Source: Streptomyces sp. 2131.1 (GTDB lineage Bacteria; Actinomycetota; Actinomycetes; Streptomycetales; Streptomycetaceae). From it: a stretch of DNA of 64,000 nt. A program made the translations under genes and the position numbers. This document shows positions 36,869 to 46,342 of the stretch, piece after piece. The DNA lies in assembly GCF_900105515.1 (NCBI RefSeq), contig NZ_FNSY01000001.1, forward strand, positions 2,666,001 through 2,730,000, read 5' to 3'. Numbering within the stretch: position 1 is the stretch's first letter; every line of letters begins with the position of its first letter. Under the pieces are notes generated by a model. It ran no database searches. It saw only the letters and a program-made list of their open reading frames with translations, and had not been told where the DNA came from.

Positions 36869-38302
36869 ATGCTGCTGACTGACGGGGGAGAACCCTTGGG
36901 CGCCGCTGCCTCGGCCGCGCGCTGGACGGTGGAGCAGGTACTGGCCCTGGCTCCTGACGACGCCTCACGCAAGGCGGGGAACAAGCTCGGTGCGGCCGGC
37001 TCCTGGTCGGACACCGGGTGGGACGTGACGGGTGCGGTCTGGGGGCTGTGCAAGGGGAGCGGAAGCAAGCCGTACCGGACGGTGGTGGACACCACCGGTC
37101 CCGCGTACAAGTGCAGTTGCCCCAGCCGGAAGTTTCCGTGCAAGCACGCGCTGGGCCTGTTGCTGCTCCGCGCCGCGGACGACGCGGCGGTGCCCGCCGG
37201 GTCGCCGCCGGACTGGGCCGAGGAGTGGCTGACCGGCCGCCGGGCCCGCGCGGAGGCGAAGGCGCGGCCCGCCGGAAGTGACGGTGCGGCGGGGCCCGCC
37301 GATCCGGAGGCGGCCCGCAAGCGGGCGGAGAAGCGCGCCGAGCGGATCGGCGGCGGGGCGAGGGAGTTGGAGCAGCGTCTGACGGACCTGCTGCGCGGCG
37401 GTCTCGCCTCGGCCGAGCAGGCCGGGTACGGGCTGTGGGAGGAGACGGCCGCGCGCATGGTCGACGCGCAGGCGCCCGGACTCGCGGGCCGCGTGAGGGA
37501 GTTGGGTGCCGTCCCGGCGTCGGGCCCCGGCTGGCCGATGCGGCTCCTGGAGGAGTGTGCGCTGTTGCATCTGCTGGACTCGGCGTGGCTGGGCCGCGAC
37601 CGGCTGCCGCCCGCGCTGGCGGCCACGGTCCGCACCCGGGTGGGCCTGCCGGCCTCCCCGGAGGGACCGCCGGTCCGCGACCGCTGGCTGGTCCTCGCCC
37701 AGTACGACACCCCCGAGGGCAAGATCGTCACCCGCCGCATCTGGCTGTACGGCGAGGAGTCGGGCCGCACGGCCCTGCTGCTCTCCTTCGGCGCGGCCGG
37801 CCGCTCCCCCGCCCAGGCGCTGCCCGTGGGCGTCACCATCGACGCCGCGCTGACGCCCCACCCGGGGTCCGGGCAGCTGCGGGCCGAGCTGGGCGAACGG
37901 TTCGGGGTGCCGGTGCCCGCCGTCACGCCCCCGCCGGGGGTCACGGCCGCCGAGGCGATCGGCTCCTACGGGCGGGCGCTGGGCGACGATCCCTGGCTGG
38001 AGTCCTGGCCGGTGACGCTGCGCGACGTCATACCCGTGCCGTCCCCGGACGGCTGGCAACTGATCGACGCGGAGGCCGGGGAGGCCCTGCCGGTGACCCC
38101 TGCCGCGCTGAACCGGCCGGCGCTCTGGAAGCTCGTCGCCGTCTCGGGCGGCGAGCCGGTCACCGTCTTCGGCGAGTGCGGGCACCGGGGGTTCGACCCC
38201 TTGGCGGCGTGGCCGTCGGCGGCGGTCGCGGCCCACGCGGGCACGTCCGCGTCCGCCGTCTCCGCCGCGTCCGCCGGCATCGAGACCGTCGCGCTCATCT
38301 GA
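36869..38302 (+). CDS. SWIM zinc-finger protein
   Basis: A 477-residue protein. The SWIM motif YKCSCPSRKFPCKHALGLLL (Cys-x-Cys then Cys-x-His) lies near residues 85-105; such fingers bind DNA or proteins and occur in recombination and chromatin factors. A Lys/Arg/Glu-rich helical segment (residues 130-180) follows, then an uncharacterised domain to the end. ATG 36869 fits a leaderless transcript from the exact damage-type promoter 8 bases upstream. A TTG at 36896 behind a GGGGGAG site is an alternative. The partner gene (DUF5691) starts 29 bases after the stop. Confidence 0.9.
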   Translation: MLLTDGGEPLGAAASAARWTVEQVLALAPDDASRKAGNKLGAAGSWSDTGWDVTGAVWGLCKGSGSKPYRTVVDTTGPAYKCSCPSRKFPCKHALGLLLLRAADDAAVPAGSPPDWAEEWLTGRRARAEAKARPAGSDGAAGPADPEAARKRAEKRAERIGGGARELEQRLTDLLRGGLASAEQAGYGLWEETAARMVDAQAPGLAGRVRELGAVPASGPGWPMRLLEECALLHLLDSAWLGRDRLPPALAATVRTRVGLPASPEGPPVRDRWLVLAQYDTPEGKIVTRRIWLYGEESGRTALLLSFGAAGRSPAQALPVGVTIDAALTPHPGSGQLRAELGERFGVPVPAVTPPPGVTAAEAIGSYGRALGDDPWLESWPVTLRDVIPVPSPDGWQLIDAEAGEALPVTPAALNRPALWKLVAVSGGEPVTVFGECGHRGFDPLAAWPSAAVAAHAGTSASAVSAASAGIETVALI

Positions 38303-38331
38303 CTCCGTAGTCCGGCTCCGAAGGAGGGGCG

Positions 38332-40026
38332 ATGTCCCGTACGACCACACCACCCGCCACCCCGACAGCCGCCCCGCCCATGGCGGCGGGCGCGGCACCC
38401 GCGCACGGCGGGCTCACGGACGCGCTCGCGGCCACGCCGTGGGAAGAACTCGTCACCTCGGCCCTGCTGGGCACGGACCGCCGCCCGCCCGAGGGCGCTT
38501 CCGGCACCGGCCCGGACGGCGCGGCCGCCGCCCTGCTGGACGCCGCCGCGCTGCACACCGTGCGGCGGCGCGCGGGGCTGCTGCCCGCCGCCGCGTCCCC
38601 GCCCCCCGCACCGGCGCCCGACGATCCCCGGCCGCCCCTTCCGGAGGCCGCCCGTGGCCGGCTGGCCCAGCTCCTCGCTGACCGGGCGGCTGGTTCCGGC
38701 GGCCGGCGGGGCACGGCTCCGGACCTCACGGAGCTGATCCCGCAGTGGCTGGCCACCGCCAACGTCCACGGCTACCGGGCGCCGGACTCCGCCCTGCCCT
38801 CGCTGCTCGACGCGGCCCGGGCCCGGACCGATCTGCGCCCGCAGACCCTGGAGTTCGCGGGGCCGCGCGGCCTGTGGCTGGCCGGGCTGAACCCGGAGTG
38901 GAAGTTCGCGCTGCGCGGTGCTTCCGGGTCCGCTCTACTGCCGTCGCCGGACGATTCGGAGGCGGTTCAACGGCTGTGGGAGGAGGGCCTGTTCGCTGAG
39001 CGGATCGCGCTGCTCGGGGCCGTACGGGCACGGGACGCGGACGCCGCCCGGGCGCTGCTGGCCGCCACCTGGAAGACGGAACGGGCCGAGGACCGGCTGA
39101 TGTTCGTGGACTCGTTGCGTACCGGGCTGTCCGCCGACGACGAGGAGTTCCTGGAGCGGGCGCTCGCCGACCGCAGCCGCAATGTCCGGGCGACGGCGGC
39201 CGAGTTGCTGTCCGCGCTGCCCGGTTCGGCGCTCGCCCGCCGGATGGCTGACCGCGCGCTGTCCTGCGTGAGCCCCGGCCTCACCGGGGACGAGCCGTTC
39301 GTCGCGGTGGAGGCGCCGCACGAGTGCGACGAGGGGATGCAGCGGGACGGCGTGGTGGCGCTCCCGCCGTCCGGCCGGGGCGAACGGTCCTGGTGGCTGG
39401 GCCAGTTGGTGGAGGCGTCGCCGCTCTCCGTCTGGCCGGCGCGGTTCGGCGGGCGCGGCGCGGCGGAGATCGTGGCGCTGCCGGTGGCGGACGGCTGGGG
39501 CGAGGAGCTGCACGCGGCGTGGTGCCGGGCGGCCGTGCGGCAGCGGGATGCCGCATGGGCGCGGGCGCTGCTCGGCCCGCCGTCGACACCCCCGTCGAAC
39601 GGCCCCGGTACGGCCTCGCTCGCCGAGCGGGCGAAGCTCCTGGCCGTGCTGCCTCCGGCGGAACGGGCGTCCTGGGTGGCCGACTTCATCGCCGCGCACG
39701 GCTTGTCGGAGGCGTTCCAGCTGCTGGGCGTGTGCCCGGTCCCGTGGGACCGGCCGCTCGGGCGGGCCGTGGTGGACGCCCTCGACATAGCCAGGGACGC
39801 GGGCAGCTACCCGTGGAGCTTCAGCGGTGTCATGGGCCTCGCCGAACGCTGCCTCGACCCGTCGGAGGCGGACCGCCTGGAGGTCCTGACCACCACCCCG
39901 GCCGAACCGGCGGACGCCTCCCCCGGCGCGAACGGCTACTGGTCCGAGGCGTTCCAGCGCCTGGTCTCCACGCTGCGCCTACGCGCCACGATGGACAGCG
40001 AGCTGTCCGGGTCCCCGGAGCGCTGA
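38332..40026 (+). CDS. DUF5691 family protein
   Basis: A 564-residue cytoplasmic protein of a family with no known function. It is rich in Ala/Leu/Arg helices that look like irregular helical repeats. Recognisable segments are WEELVTSALLGTDRR near residue 35, LEFAGPRGLWLAGLNPEWKF near 180, and VRATAAELLSALPGSALARR near 285, the last HEAT-like. GAAGGAGGGG precedes the ATG. It is the second gene of the SWIM operon, and SWIM-DUF5691 commonly neighbours MoxR-DUF5682-VWA genes, suggesting a shared machine. The ending is not followed by a clear terminator. Confidence 0.87.
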   Translation: MSRTTTPPATPTAAPPMAAGAAPAHGGLTDALAATPWEELVTSALLGTDRRPPEGASGTGPDGAAAALLDAAALHTVRRRAGLLPAAASPPPAPAPDDPRPPLPEAARGRLAQLLADRAAGSGGRRGTAPDLTELIPQWLATANVHGYRAPDSALPSLLDAARARTDLRPQTLEFAGPRGLWLAGLNPEWKFALRGASGSALLPSPDDSEAVQRLWEEGLFAERIALLGAVRARDADAARALLAATWKTERAEDRLMFVDSLRTGLSADDEEFLERALADRSRNVRATAAELLSALPGSALARRMADRALSCVSPGLTGDEPFVAVEAPHECDEGMQRDGVVALPPSGRGERSWWLGQLVEASPLSVWPARFGGRGAAEIVALPVADGWGEELHAAWCRAAVRQRDAAWARALLGPPSTPPSNGPGTASLAERAKLLAVLPPAERASWVADFIAAHGLSEAFQLLGVCPVPWDRPLGRAVVDALDIARDAGSYPWSFSGVMGLAERCLDPSEADRLEVLTTTPAEPADASPGANGYWSEAFQRLVSTLRLRATMDSELSGSPER

Positions 40027-40478
40027 GCCACCGGTCCGGTGCCGCGCCCGCCGGACCACGCGCCGGCTTGGCCGGCGAGCGCGCGGCCGGCTCGCCCCGG
40101 GGGTTCGATGGCGTACCGACGCGGCCCGGCCCCTCAGGGGCACCCCGGGCGTGAACCTCGCGCGCCCGAGCGCGTGCTTCACCGGGGCACCATCAGGCGA
40201 CCGGCGCTCCGGCGCGCGAAGCGCTCGGGCCCGGCGCGGCCCGGAAGCCGCCCGGCAGCCCGGTGGGACGCCCGACCCGCCCGGCTGGACGCCCCCCGCC
40301 CGCCGGGCACAGGCCCGACGCCGCCCGGAAGCCGCAGAACCGACCCGCAAGACGGCCCGCCCCACCGGCACAGGAGCGACAGCGCCCGGAGCCGCACGCT
40401 CGCCCCGCGAGACGCCCCGGTTCTGGCAGGCACCCGGTGCCCCGCGACCATCGCGGAAATCCCCGGCCCCCGGGCCGG
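40027..40478. other. 452-bp GC-rich region without a credible gene
   Basis: The region lies between the converging DUF5691 and icmB genes. Open frames exist on both strands but encode only low-complexity Arg/Pro/Ala/Gly sequence with no motif or ribosome site. A short GC palindrome at 40463-40478 (CCGGCCC/GGGCCGG) could end icmB transcription. I see nothing else. Confidence 0.5.
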
Positions 40479-40892
40479 CTACGCCTCGGCCGGGGTGCGG
40501 ACGTTCGCGTTGACCCAGTCCACGATCGCCGTCGTCGTCGCGCCGGGGGTGAAGATCTCCGCGACGCCCTGTTCCTTCAGGGGGGCGATGTCCGCCTCCG
40601 GGATGATGCCGCCGCCGAAGACCTTGATGTCCTCCGCCTCGCGCTCCTTCAGGAGTGCGATCACCTTGGCGAAGAGCGTGTTGTGCGCGCCGGAGAGGAT
40701 CGAGAGGCCGATCGCGTCGGCGTCCTCCTGGATCGCGGTGTCGACGATCTGCTCGGGCGTCTGGTGCAGCCCCGTGTAGATGACCTCCATGCCGGCGTCG
40801 CGCAGCGCCCGCGCGATGACCTTCGCCCCTCGGTCGTGGCCGTCGAGGCCCGGCTTCGCCACCACTACACGGATCGGACCGGTCACACCCAT
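40479..40892 (-). CDS. icmB: Isobutyryl-CoA mutase small (B12-binding) subunit
   Basis: A 137-residue cobalamin-binding protein. The B12 motif GLDGHDRG (Asp-x-His-x-x-Gly) is at residues 15-22, followed by [12 protein letters not shown] (Ser-x-Leu) and VFGGGIIP (Gly-Gly), the complete signature of a base-off His-on fold. The sequence closely matches what I remember of Streptomyces IcmB, which joins IcmA to interconvert isobutyryl-CoA and butyryl-CoA. The large subunit is not in the window. ATG 40892 has a GGAGG site at proper distance; an in-frame GTG four codons upstream overlaps that site. Confidence 0.9.
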   Translation of the reverse strand: MGVTGPIRVVVAKPGLDGHDRGAKVIARALRDAGMEVIYTGLHQTPEQIVDTAIQEDADAIGLSILSGAHNTLFAKVIALLKEREAEDIKVFGGGIIPEADIAPLKEQGVAEIFTPGATTTAIVDWVNANVRTPAEA

Positions 40893-41230
40893 CTCTGCCT
40901 CCACCTGCGTCTCCCGTGCCTGAAGGGCCGGGGATGTGAACGAACGTTATCCACAGCATCCCGCAAGCCGCAGTTTCGCGGTGAGCCGGGAGGGGGAAAT
41001 CACACATGGGACATTGTTCACGGGCACCGGTCCCAGGGCCCGCGGCGGTTTCGCCGTGTGGGACCGGGCGCCCGGGGAGCCGCATCGGGTCGCCGTATCA
41101 CCGCGCCGTCAGCCGCACGGCACGGTGGTACGGGCCTCCGTCCGACACGGACACCGTCCGCAGGGACCTGCGACGCGGCGCCCCGCCCGGGCAGACCGGA
41201 GCCCCGGGCCACCGGAGCAGGAGGCCGATC
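40893..41230. other. 338-bp divergent intergenic region between icmB and the lipase gene
   Basis: No credible gene. It contains one TTATCCACA (40947-40955), identical to the E. coli DnaA-box consensus but single, and an AT-richer stretch near 40940-41035 that may hold promoters. An AGGAGG ribosome site ends the region before ATG 41231. Confidence 0.45.
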
Positions 41231-42079
41231 ATGAAGACCCCCAGCCTGCCGTTCCCCTCTCCACCGACCGCGCTGCTCAGAGCGACCGCACTGGAACTCG
41301 TGGTGCTCGCCGGGCACGCCCTGCTGTATCCGACCGGGATCACCGGCGAACGGCGCCCGGGCCGGACCCCGGCCGCCCGGTGCGCCCCGGCCGCCGAGGG
41401 CGTCCGCACGGACATCCCGCCCGCCGACGGCACCGAACGGCCACCCGTCGTCTTTCTTCACGGTTTCATCGACAACCGCTCGGTCTTCGTCCTGCTGCGC
41501 CGCTCGCTGGCCCGGCACGGCTGGCGTCACCTGGAGTCGCTCAACTACTCCCCGCTGACCAGCGACATCCGTACGGCCGCCGAGCTGCTGGACCGGCACA
41601 TCGAGGAGATCTGCACCCGCACAGGCCACCACCGGGTCGACATCGTGGGCCACAGCCTCGGCGGGCTCATCGCCCGCTACTACGTGCAGCGACTGGCCGG
41701 TGACCACCGGGTCCGCACCCTGGTCACGCTGGGTACGCCGCACGCCGGTACGGCCGTCGCCCCGCTGGCCGGCGCACTGCCCATCGTGCGCCAGATGCGC
41801 AAGGGGTCGGCCCCCATCGAGGAGCTGCGGCTGCCCGCGCCCGGCTGCCGCACCCGGTTCGTCAGCTTCTGGAGCGAACTCGACCGGGTGATCGTGCCGG
41901 CGGAGGCGGCCTGCGTCGACCACCCGGACCTCGACGCGGTCAACGTACGCGTCACCGGCATCGGGCACCTCGCACTGCCGGTGCACCCGGCGGTGGCGGC
42001 CGCCGTACGCCAGGCGCTGGACACGCCTGACACCGCCCCGGGGGCCGCAGGAGCCACCGGCCCGGCATCCGTCGCCTGA
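41231..42079 (+). CDS. Alpha/beta hydrolase, lipase-like
   Basis: A 282-residue serine hydrolase. Motifs: oxyanion-hole VVFLHGFIDNRSVF near residue 75, nucleophile elbow IVGHSLGGLIARYYVQR near residue 140 (Gly-His-Ser-Leu-Gly), GTPHAGT, a late Asp region (ELDRVIVPAEAA) and the catalytic His in VTGIGHLALPVHP. These are typical of lipase class 2/LipA-type triacylglycerol lipases. The N-terminus has a hydrophobic stretch (LLRATALELVVLAGHALLY) that may be a signal anchor. CAGGAGG precedes ATG 41231, which settles the start. Confidence 0.9.
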   Translation: MKTPSLPFPSPPTALLRATALELVVLAGHALLYPTGITGERRPGRTPAARCAPAAEGVRTDIPPADGTERPPVVFLHGFIDNRSVFVLLRRSLARHGWRHLESLNYSPLTSDIRTAAELLDRHIEEICTRTGHHRVDIVGHSLGGLIARYYVQRLAGDHRVRTLVTLGTPHAGTAVAPLAGALPIVRQMRKGSAPIEELRLPAPGCRTRFVSFWSELDRVIVPAEAACVDHPDLDAVNVRVTGIGHLALPVHPAVAAAVRQALDTPDTAPGAAGATGPASVA

Positions 42080-42178
42080 ATTCGAACAGGTTTCGAACGT
42101 AGAGCCAAGGGTCTGTGCGGGCTCCGTCGAAAGACGGCCGATTGCCCAATTTCTCGAGCCCGGCGGCGCCGTCGAAGA

Positions 42179-42208
42179 TTGTCGACGGCGGATACCGCCG
42201 GGTACAGT
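42179..42208 (+). promoter_or_regulatory. Sigma-70-type promoter of the M23 peptidase gene
   Basis: TTGTCG (42179-42184), 18 bases, TACAGT (42203-42208) is a good HrdB-type promoter about 72 bases before the GTG start. Confidence 0.6.
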
Positions 42209-42279
42209 CGCGGCCACTGCTTAGCCCCGGGGTCCCCACGCCCCGGACGGGTCCTGCTGCCGAGGCGAGAGAGAAGTTG

Positions 42280-43794
42280 GTGAACGACCAGCACCCCCAC
42301 GCCGCCGGGTATGCCGGATACGACGGTCACTCCACGCGCAGCTTCGACAGTGACCCGCTCTTCGGCTCCCTCCCCGGCACCTACGACGCCTCGTACGACA
42401 CCACCGGCGGCTACGGCATTCCGTACACCGACGGACAGGCCGACCACACCGGCTCGTACGACGCCACCCAGTGGGACACGGGCGCGCACCACACCTTCGG
42501 GACCGGCCAGTACGACGCCTACCCCGCGTACGCCGACCAGACACAGCAGCATCCGCAGTGCGACGGAATGCCGCAGTACGACACCGCCACGACCTGGCTG
42601 CCGACGGAGGGCTACGCCCCCGGCATCCCGTCCCAGGGCGGCGCACCCGACACCTCCGGCCAGTGGGACACCACCACCTGGACCACCGCGACCGCGTGGC
42701 CCGCCGACGACACGGCCTCGTACGACACCGGCGTGTACGACGCCACCGCCTGGAACACCGGCGCCACGCCCGGGCACGAAGAGCAAAATGTGCAAAGCCC
42801 GGCCGCCTCGAACGAAGCCGAACAGTCGGCACCCTCGGAGTCGTACGAAAGCTACGAGGCCTACGACCACACCGGCTCCTACGACTACGACCCGTACGAG
42901 CCCTACCGCACCGCCGATGAGAGCGGTGACGGGACCGGCGGTCATCCCGTGCCGGTCGACGAAGCCGACGCCGAGGACACCGAGCACCCCGCTCTCGCCC
43001 CGGCCGGGACCCGCCGCGACGCGGCCCGGCCCGCCGCCCGCACCGGGGGCCGCAGCCGCAGGCGCACCCCCGCGAAGCGCTCCGCGCTTCTCACCGTCGC
43101 CGTTCCGTCCGCCTGCGTGATGAGCGTGGCGGGGATCGCCGCCGCCTCCGTGAGCGGCATGGGCGGGGGCGAGACGAAGAAGGACGCGACCACCACCATG
43201 GCCGCCGCCGACCCCGGCACGGTCAAGCCGGTCGCGGCCAACAACGCGCTGGACACCCAGCTCGCCAACCTCAGCGCCGACGCGGAGAACTTCGCGGACC
43301 GCGCGAGCCGCACCCAGGAACGCATCGACCTGAAGGCGCGGCAGGCGGCCGAGAAGAAGAAGCGCGCGGAGGAGGCCGCCCGCAAGGAGGCCCTGCGCCC
43401 CAAGTTCGTGCTGCCGGTCAAGCAGCACGGGCTGAGCGCGTACTTCGGCCAGGCGGGCGTGAACTGGATGTCCGTGCACACGGGCATCGACTTCCCGGTC
43501 CAGTACGGCACCCCGGTGATGGCGGCGACGGACGGCACGGTCCGCACGCAGTACAACAGCGCCTACGGCAACATGGCGATCGTGACCATGGCCGACGGCA
43601 CGGAGACCTGGTACTGCCACCTCAGCAGCACCCGTATCCGCTCGGGCCAGGTCAAGGCCGGCGACGTCATCGCGTACTCGGGGAACTCCGGCAACTCGAC
43701 CGGTCCGCACATGCACTTCGAGGTGCGGCCCGGTGGAGGCGCGGCGATCGACCCGCTGCCCTGGCTGCGCAGCCACGGAATCGATCCGACCTGA
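42280..43794 (+). CDS. M23 (lysostaphin/LytM-type) peptidase with Tyr/Asp/Thr-rich tail
   Basis: A 504-residue cell-wall endopeptidase. Residues 1-270 are disordered with repeats of the type SYDTT/SYDAT/TASYDTG and TTW. A basic stretch (GRSRRRTPAKR) precedes a membrane helix (LLTVAVPSACVMSVAGIAAASV), so the long tail is cytoplasmic. A coiled coil follows (ADRASRTQERIDLKARQAAEKKKRAEEA region), then the M23 domain with the zinc ligands in VHTGIDFPVQYG (His-x-x-x-Asp) and GPHMHFEVR (His-x-His). GTG 42280 was chosen over frame extensions across the promoter. It converges with pcrA through a shared terminator. Confidence 0.93.
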   Translation: MNDQHPHAAGYAGYDGHSTRSFDSDPLFGSLPGTYDASYDTTGGYGIPYTDGQADHTGSYDATQWDTGAHHTFGTGQYDAYPAYADQTQQHPQCDGMPQYDTATTWLPTEGYAPGIPSQGGAPDTSGQWDTTTWTTATAWPADDTASYDTGVYDATAWNTGATPGHEEQNVQSPAASNEAEQSAPSESYESYEAYDHTGSYDYDPYEPYRTADESGDGTGGHPVPVDEADAEDTEHPALAPAGTRRDAARPAARTGGRSRRRTPAKRSALLTVAVPSACVMSVAGIAAASVSGMGGGETKKDATTTMAAADPGTVKPVAANNALDTQLANLSADAENFADRASRTQERIDLKARQAAEKKKRAEEAARKEALRPKFVLPVKQHGLSAYFGQAGVNWMSVHTGIDFPVQYGTPVMAATDGTVRTQYNSAYGNMAIVTMADGTETWYCHLSSTRIRSGQVKAGDVIAYSGNSGNSTGPHMHFEVRPGGGAAIDPLPWLRSHGIDPT

Positions 43795-43836
43795 ACGCGT
43801 AACGGACCGCCGTGACGGACCGCCGTGACAGACCGT

Positions 43837-43873
43837 CGTAACGGCCGGGGGCCTCGGGGCTCCGGCCGTTACG
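43837..43873. terminator. Bidirectional terminator between the M23 gene and pcrA
   Basis: CGTAACGGCCGG pairs perfectly with CCGGCCGTTACG (12 bp, loop of 13 bases) between converging genes. Confidence 0.85.
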
Positions 43874-43894
43874 CGTGTCCCGGGACCTGCGGTC

Positions 43895-46333
43895 TCAGAG
43901 CTTCTGCACCGGCGCGTACCGCAGGAGCAGCTTCTTCGGGCGGTCGTCGCCGAAGTCGACCGTGGCCTTGGCCTGGTCGCCGACGCCCTCGACCGCCGTC
44001 ACCGTGCCGAGGCCGAACTGGTCGTGCGTGACCCGGTCGCCGGCGACCAGTGTGATCGTCGGCTTGTCGGAGGTCCGCCGGGTCGCGAAGCCCGAGGGCC
44101 CGGAGCGGGCACGCGAGGCGGAGAGCGACGAGGTGATCCCCGAGGTGGGGCCCGCCGGGGCGGCCATCGGGCCCTTGCGCTTCCAGTCCAGGTGCTGGTC
44201 CGGGATCTCCTCCAGGAACCGCGACGGCGGGTTGTACGAGGGCTGGCCCCAGGCGCTGCGCATGGCGGCCCGGGTCAGATAGAGGCGCTCGCGGGCGCGG
44301 GTGATGCCGACGTACGCGAGGCGGCGCTCCTCCTCCAGCTCCTTGACCTGGCCGAGCGCCCGCATGTGCGGGAAGACGCCGTCCTCCATGCCGGTCAGGA
44401 AGACGACGGGGAATTCGAGGCCCTTCGCGGTGTGCAGGGTCATCAGCGTGATGACGCCGGAGCCGTCGGTGTCCTCGTCGGGGATCTGGTCGGAGTCGGC
44501 GACGAGCGCGACCTGCTCCAGGAACTCCGCGAGCGTGCCCGCGCCCTCCTCCTCGCCCCGGTCCTGCTCGAATTCGAGGGCGACGGCGGCGAGCTCCTGG
44601 AGGTTCTCGATACGGGTCTCGTCCTGCGGGTCGGTGGACGCCTGGAGCTCGGCGAGGTAGCCCGTACGCTCCAGAACCGCTTCCAGCACCACGGCGGGGC
44701 CGGCGCCGGACTCGACGACCGTGCGCAGCTCCTCCATCAGCGTGTTGAACCGCTTCACGGCGTTGGCGGAGCGGGCGGCCATGCCGTACGCCTCGTCGAC
44801 GCGGCGCAGCGCCTGCGGGAAGGTGATCTTCTCGCGCAGCGAGAGGGCGTCGATCATCGCCTCGGCGCGGTCGCCGATGCCGCGCTTGGGGACGTTGAGG
44901 ATGCGGCGGAGCGGGACGGTGTCCTCGGGGTTGGCGAGGACCCGCAGGTAGGCCAGGACGTCCCGGACCTCCTTGCGCTCGTAGAAGCGCACCCCGCCGA
45001 CGACCTTGTACGGCAGGCCGACGCGGATGAAGATCTCCTCGAAGACACGGGATTGCGCGTTCGTCCGGTAGAAGACGGCGACGTCACCGGCCTTGGCGTC
45101 GCCCGCGTCGGTGAGGCGGTCGATCTCCTCGGCGACGAACTGCGCCTCGTCGTGCTCGGTGTCCGCGACGTAGCCCGTGATGCGGGCGCCGGTGCCGGCG
45201 TTGGTCCAGAGGTTCTTCGGGCGGCGGCTCTCGTTGCGCTCGATGACCGCGTTGGCGGCGGACAGGATCGTCTGGGTGGAGCGGTAGTTCTGCTCCAGCA
45301 GGATCGTCGTCGCGTCCGGGTAGTCCTCCTCGAACTGGAGGATGTTGCGGATGGTCGCGCCCCGGAAGGCGTAGATCGACTGGTCCGCGTCACCCACGAC
45401 GCACAGCTCGGCGGGCGCGTCCTCGGGACCGGCCGGGCCGACCAGCTCCCGTACCAGGGTGTACTGGGCGTGGTTGGTGTCCTGGTACTCGTCGACCAGG
45501 ACGTGCCGGAAGCGGCGGCGGTAGTGCTCGGCGACGTCCGGGAAGGCCTGGAGCAGGTGGACCGTCGTCATGATGATGTCGTCGAAGTCCAGCGCGTTGG
45601 CCTCGCGCAGCCGGGCCTGGTACATCGCGTACGCCTGGGCGAGCGTCTTCTCGAAGCCGTCGGAAGCCTGGCCGGCGAAGGTCTCCTCGTCGATGAGCTC
45701 GTTCTTGAGGTTGGAGACCTTGGCGGTGAAGGACTTCGGCGGGTAGCGCTTGGGGTCCAGCTCCAGGTCGCGGCAGACCAGGGCCATGAGGCGCTTGGTG
45801 TCGGCCGCGTCGTAGATCGAGAACGAGGACGTGAAGCCGAGCTTCTTCGACTCGCGGCGCAGGATGCGGACACAGGCGCTGTGGAAGGTCATGACCCACA
45901 TGGCGTTGGCCCGGGGCCCGACCAGCTGCTCGACGCGCTCCTTCATCTCGCCGGCGGCCTTGTTGGTGAAGGTGATCGCCAGGATCTGACCGGGGTGCAC
46001 GCCCCGCTCGGCCAGCAGGTGGGCGATGCGGTGGGTGAGCACCCGGGTCTTGCCGGAGCCGGCGCCGGCGACGATGAGCAGGGGCGACCCGGCGTGCACG
46101 ACGGCGGCGCGCTGCTCGGTGTTCAGCCCGTCGAGCAGCGCCTCGGGGTCGATGACCGGGCGGTGCGCGCCGTCGCGGTAGTACGCGTCGCGGGACGGCG
46201 GGGGCCCGTCGAACACGCCCGCGAAAAGGTCCTCCGGCACCGCTTCGGGTGCGGAGTCCTCGGGGGGCGGCGGAGGCCCTTCCTCCTCGTTCTGGAGGCC
46301 GGCCAGGAAACTGTCGTCAAAGAGGCTGCTCAT
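43895..46333 (-). CDS. pcrA: ATP-dependent DNA helicase PcrA/UvrD
   Basis: SF1A 3'-5' helicase, 812 residues, acting in nucleotide-excision repair and replication-fork clearance. After an acidic Pro-rich leader (residues 1-60) come the Q-motif LNTEQRAAVVHAGSPLL, Walker A VAGAGSGKTRVL, motif Ia LAITFTNKAAGEMKER, motif II DEYQDTNHAQYTL, motif III GDADQSIYAFRGAT, motif IV QNYRS, motif V TLHTAKGLEFPVVFL, and motif VI RRLAYVGITRARERLYL. The C-terminus ends in the short PcrA Tudor-like domain (VAGDRVTHDQFGLGTVTAVE). ATG 46333 lies directly behind a damage-type promoter. Confidence 0.98.
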   Translation of the reverse strand: MSSLFDDSFLAGLQNEEEGPPPPPEDSAPEAVPEDLFAGVFDGPPPSRDAYYRDGAHRPVIDPEALLDGLNTEQRAAVVHAGSPLLIVAGAGSGKTRVLTHRIAHLLAERGVHPGQILAITFTNKAAGEMKERVEQLVGPRANAMWVMTFHSACVRILRRESKKLGFTSSFSIYDAADTKRLMALVCRDLELDPKRYPPKSFTAKVSNLKNELIDEETFAGQASDGFEKTLAQAYAMYQARLREANALDFDDIIMTTVHLLQAFPDVAEHYRRRFRHVLVDEYQDTNHAQYTLVRELVGPAGPEDAPAELCVVGDADQSIYAFRGATIRNILQFEEDYPDATTILLEQNYRSTQTILSAANAVIERNESRRPKNLWTNAGTGARITGYVADTEHDEAQFVAEEIDRLTDAGDAKAGDVAVFYRTNAQSRVFEEIFIRVGLPYKVVGGVRFYERKEVRDVLAYLRVLANPEDTVPLRRILNVPKRGIGDRAEAMIDALSLREKITFPQALRRVDEAYGMAARSANAVKRFNTLMEELRTVVESGAGPAVVLEAVLERTGYLAELQASTDPQDETRIENLQELAAVALEFEQDRGEEEGAGTLAEFLEQVALVADSDQIPDEDTDGSGVITLMTLHTAKGLEFPVVFLTGMEDGVFPHMRALGQVKELEEERRLAYVGITRARERLYLTRAAMRSAWGQPSYNPPSRFLEEIPDQHLDWKRKGPMAAPAGPTSGITSSLSASRARSGPSGFATRRTSDKPTITLVAGDRVTHDQFGLGTVTAVEGVGDQAKATVDFGDDRPKKLLLRYAPVQKL

Positions 46334-46342
46334 CGCTGTCCG

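Noticed and set aside
36742..37944. An upstream extension of the MoxR frame and a plus-strand extension of the SWIM frame
   Set aside because: Both cross the divergent promoter region and lose Streptomyces-like coding quality. The promoter motifs and ribosome site fix the starts at 36741 and 36869.
40027..40478. Open frames on both strands between DUF5691 and icmB
   Set aside because: They encode only Arg/Pro/Ala/Gly low-complexity sequence without ribosome sites or motifs.
40947..40955. A perfect TTATCCACA DnaA box
   Set aside because: It is a single copy with no neighbouring boxes, and Streptomyces oriC contains many TTGTCCACA-type boxes. A chance match is more likely than an origin.
42080..42279. 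A possible c-di-AMP riboswitch before the M23 peptidase
   Set aside because: The conserved GGGGTGAATC and CAGCTAACC blocks are absent. A normal sigma-70 promoter lies only about 70 bases before the start, too short a leader for this class.
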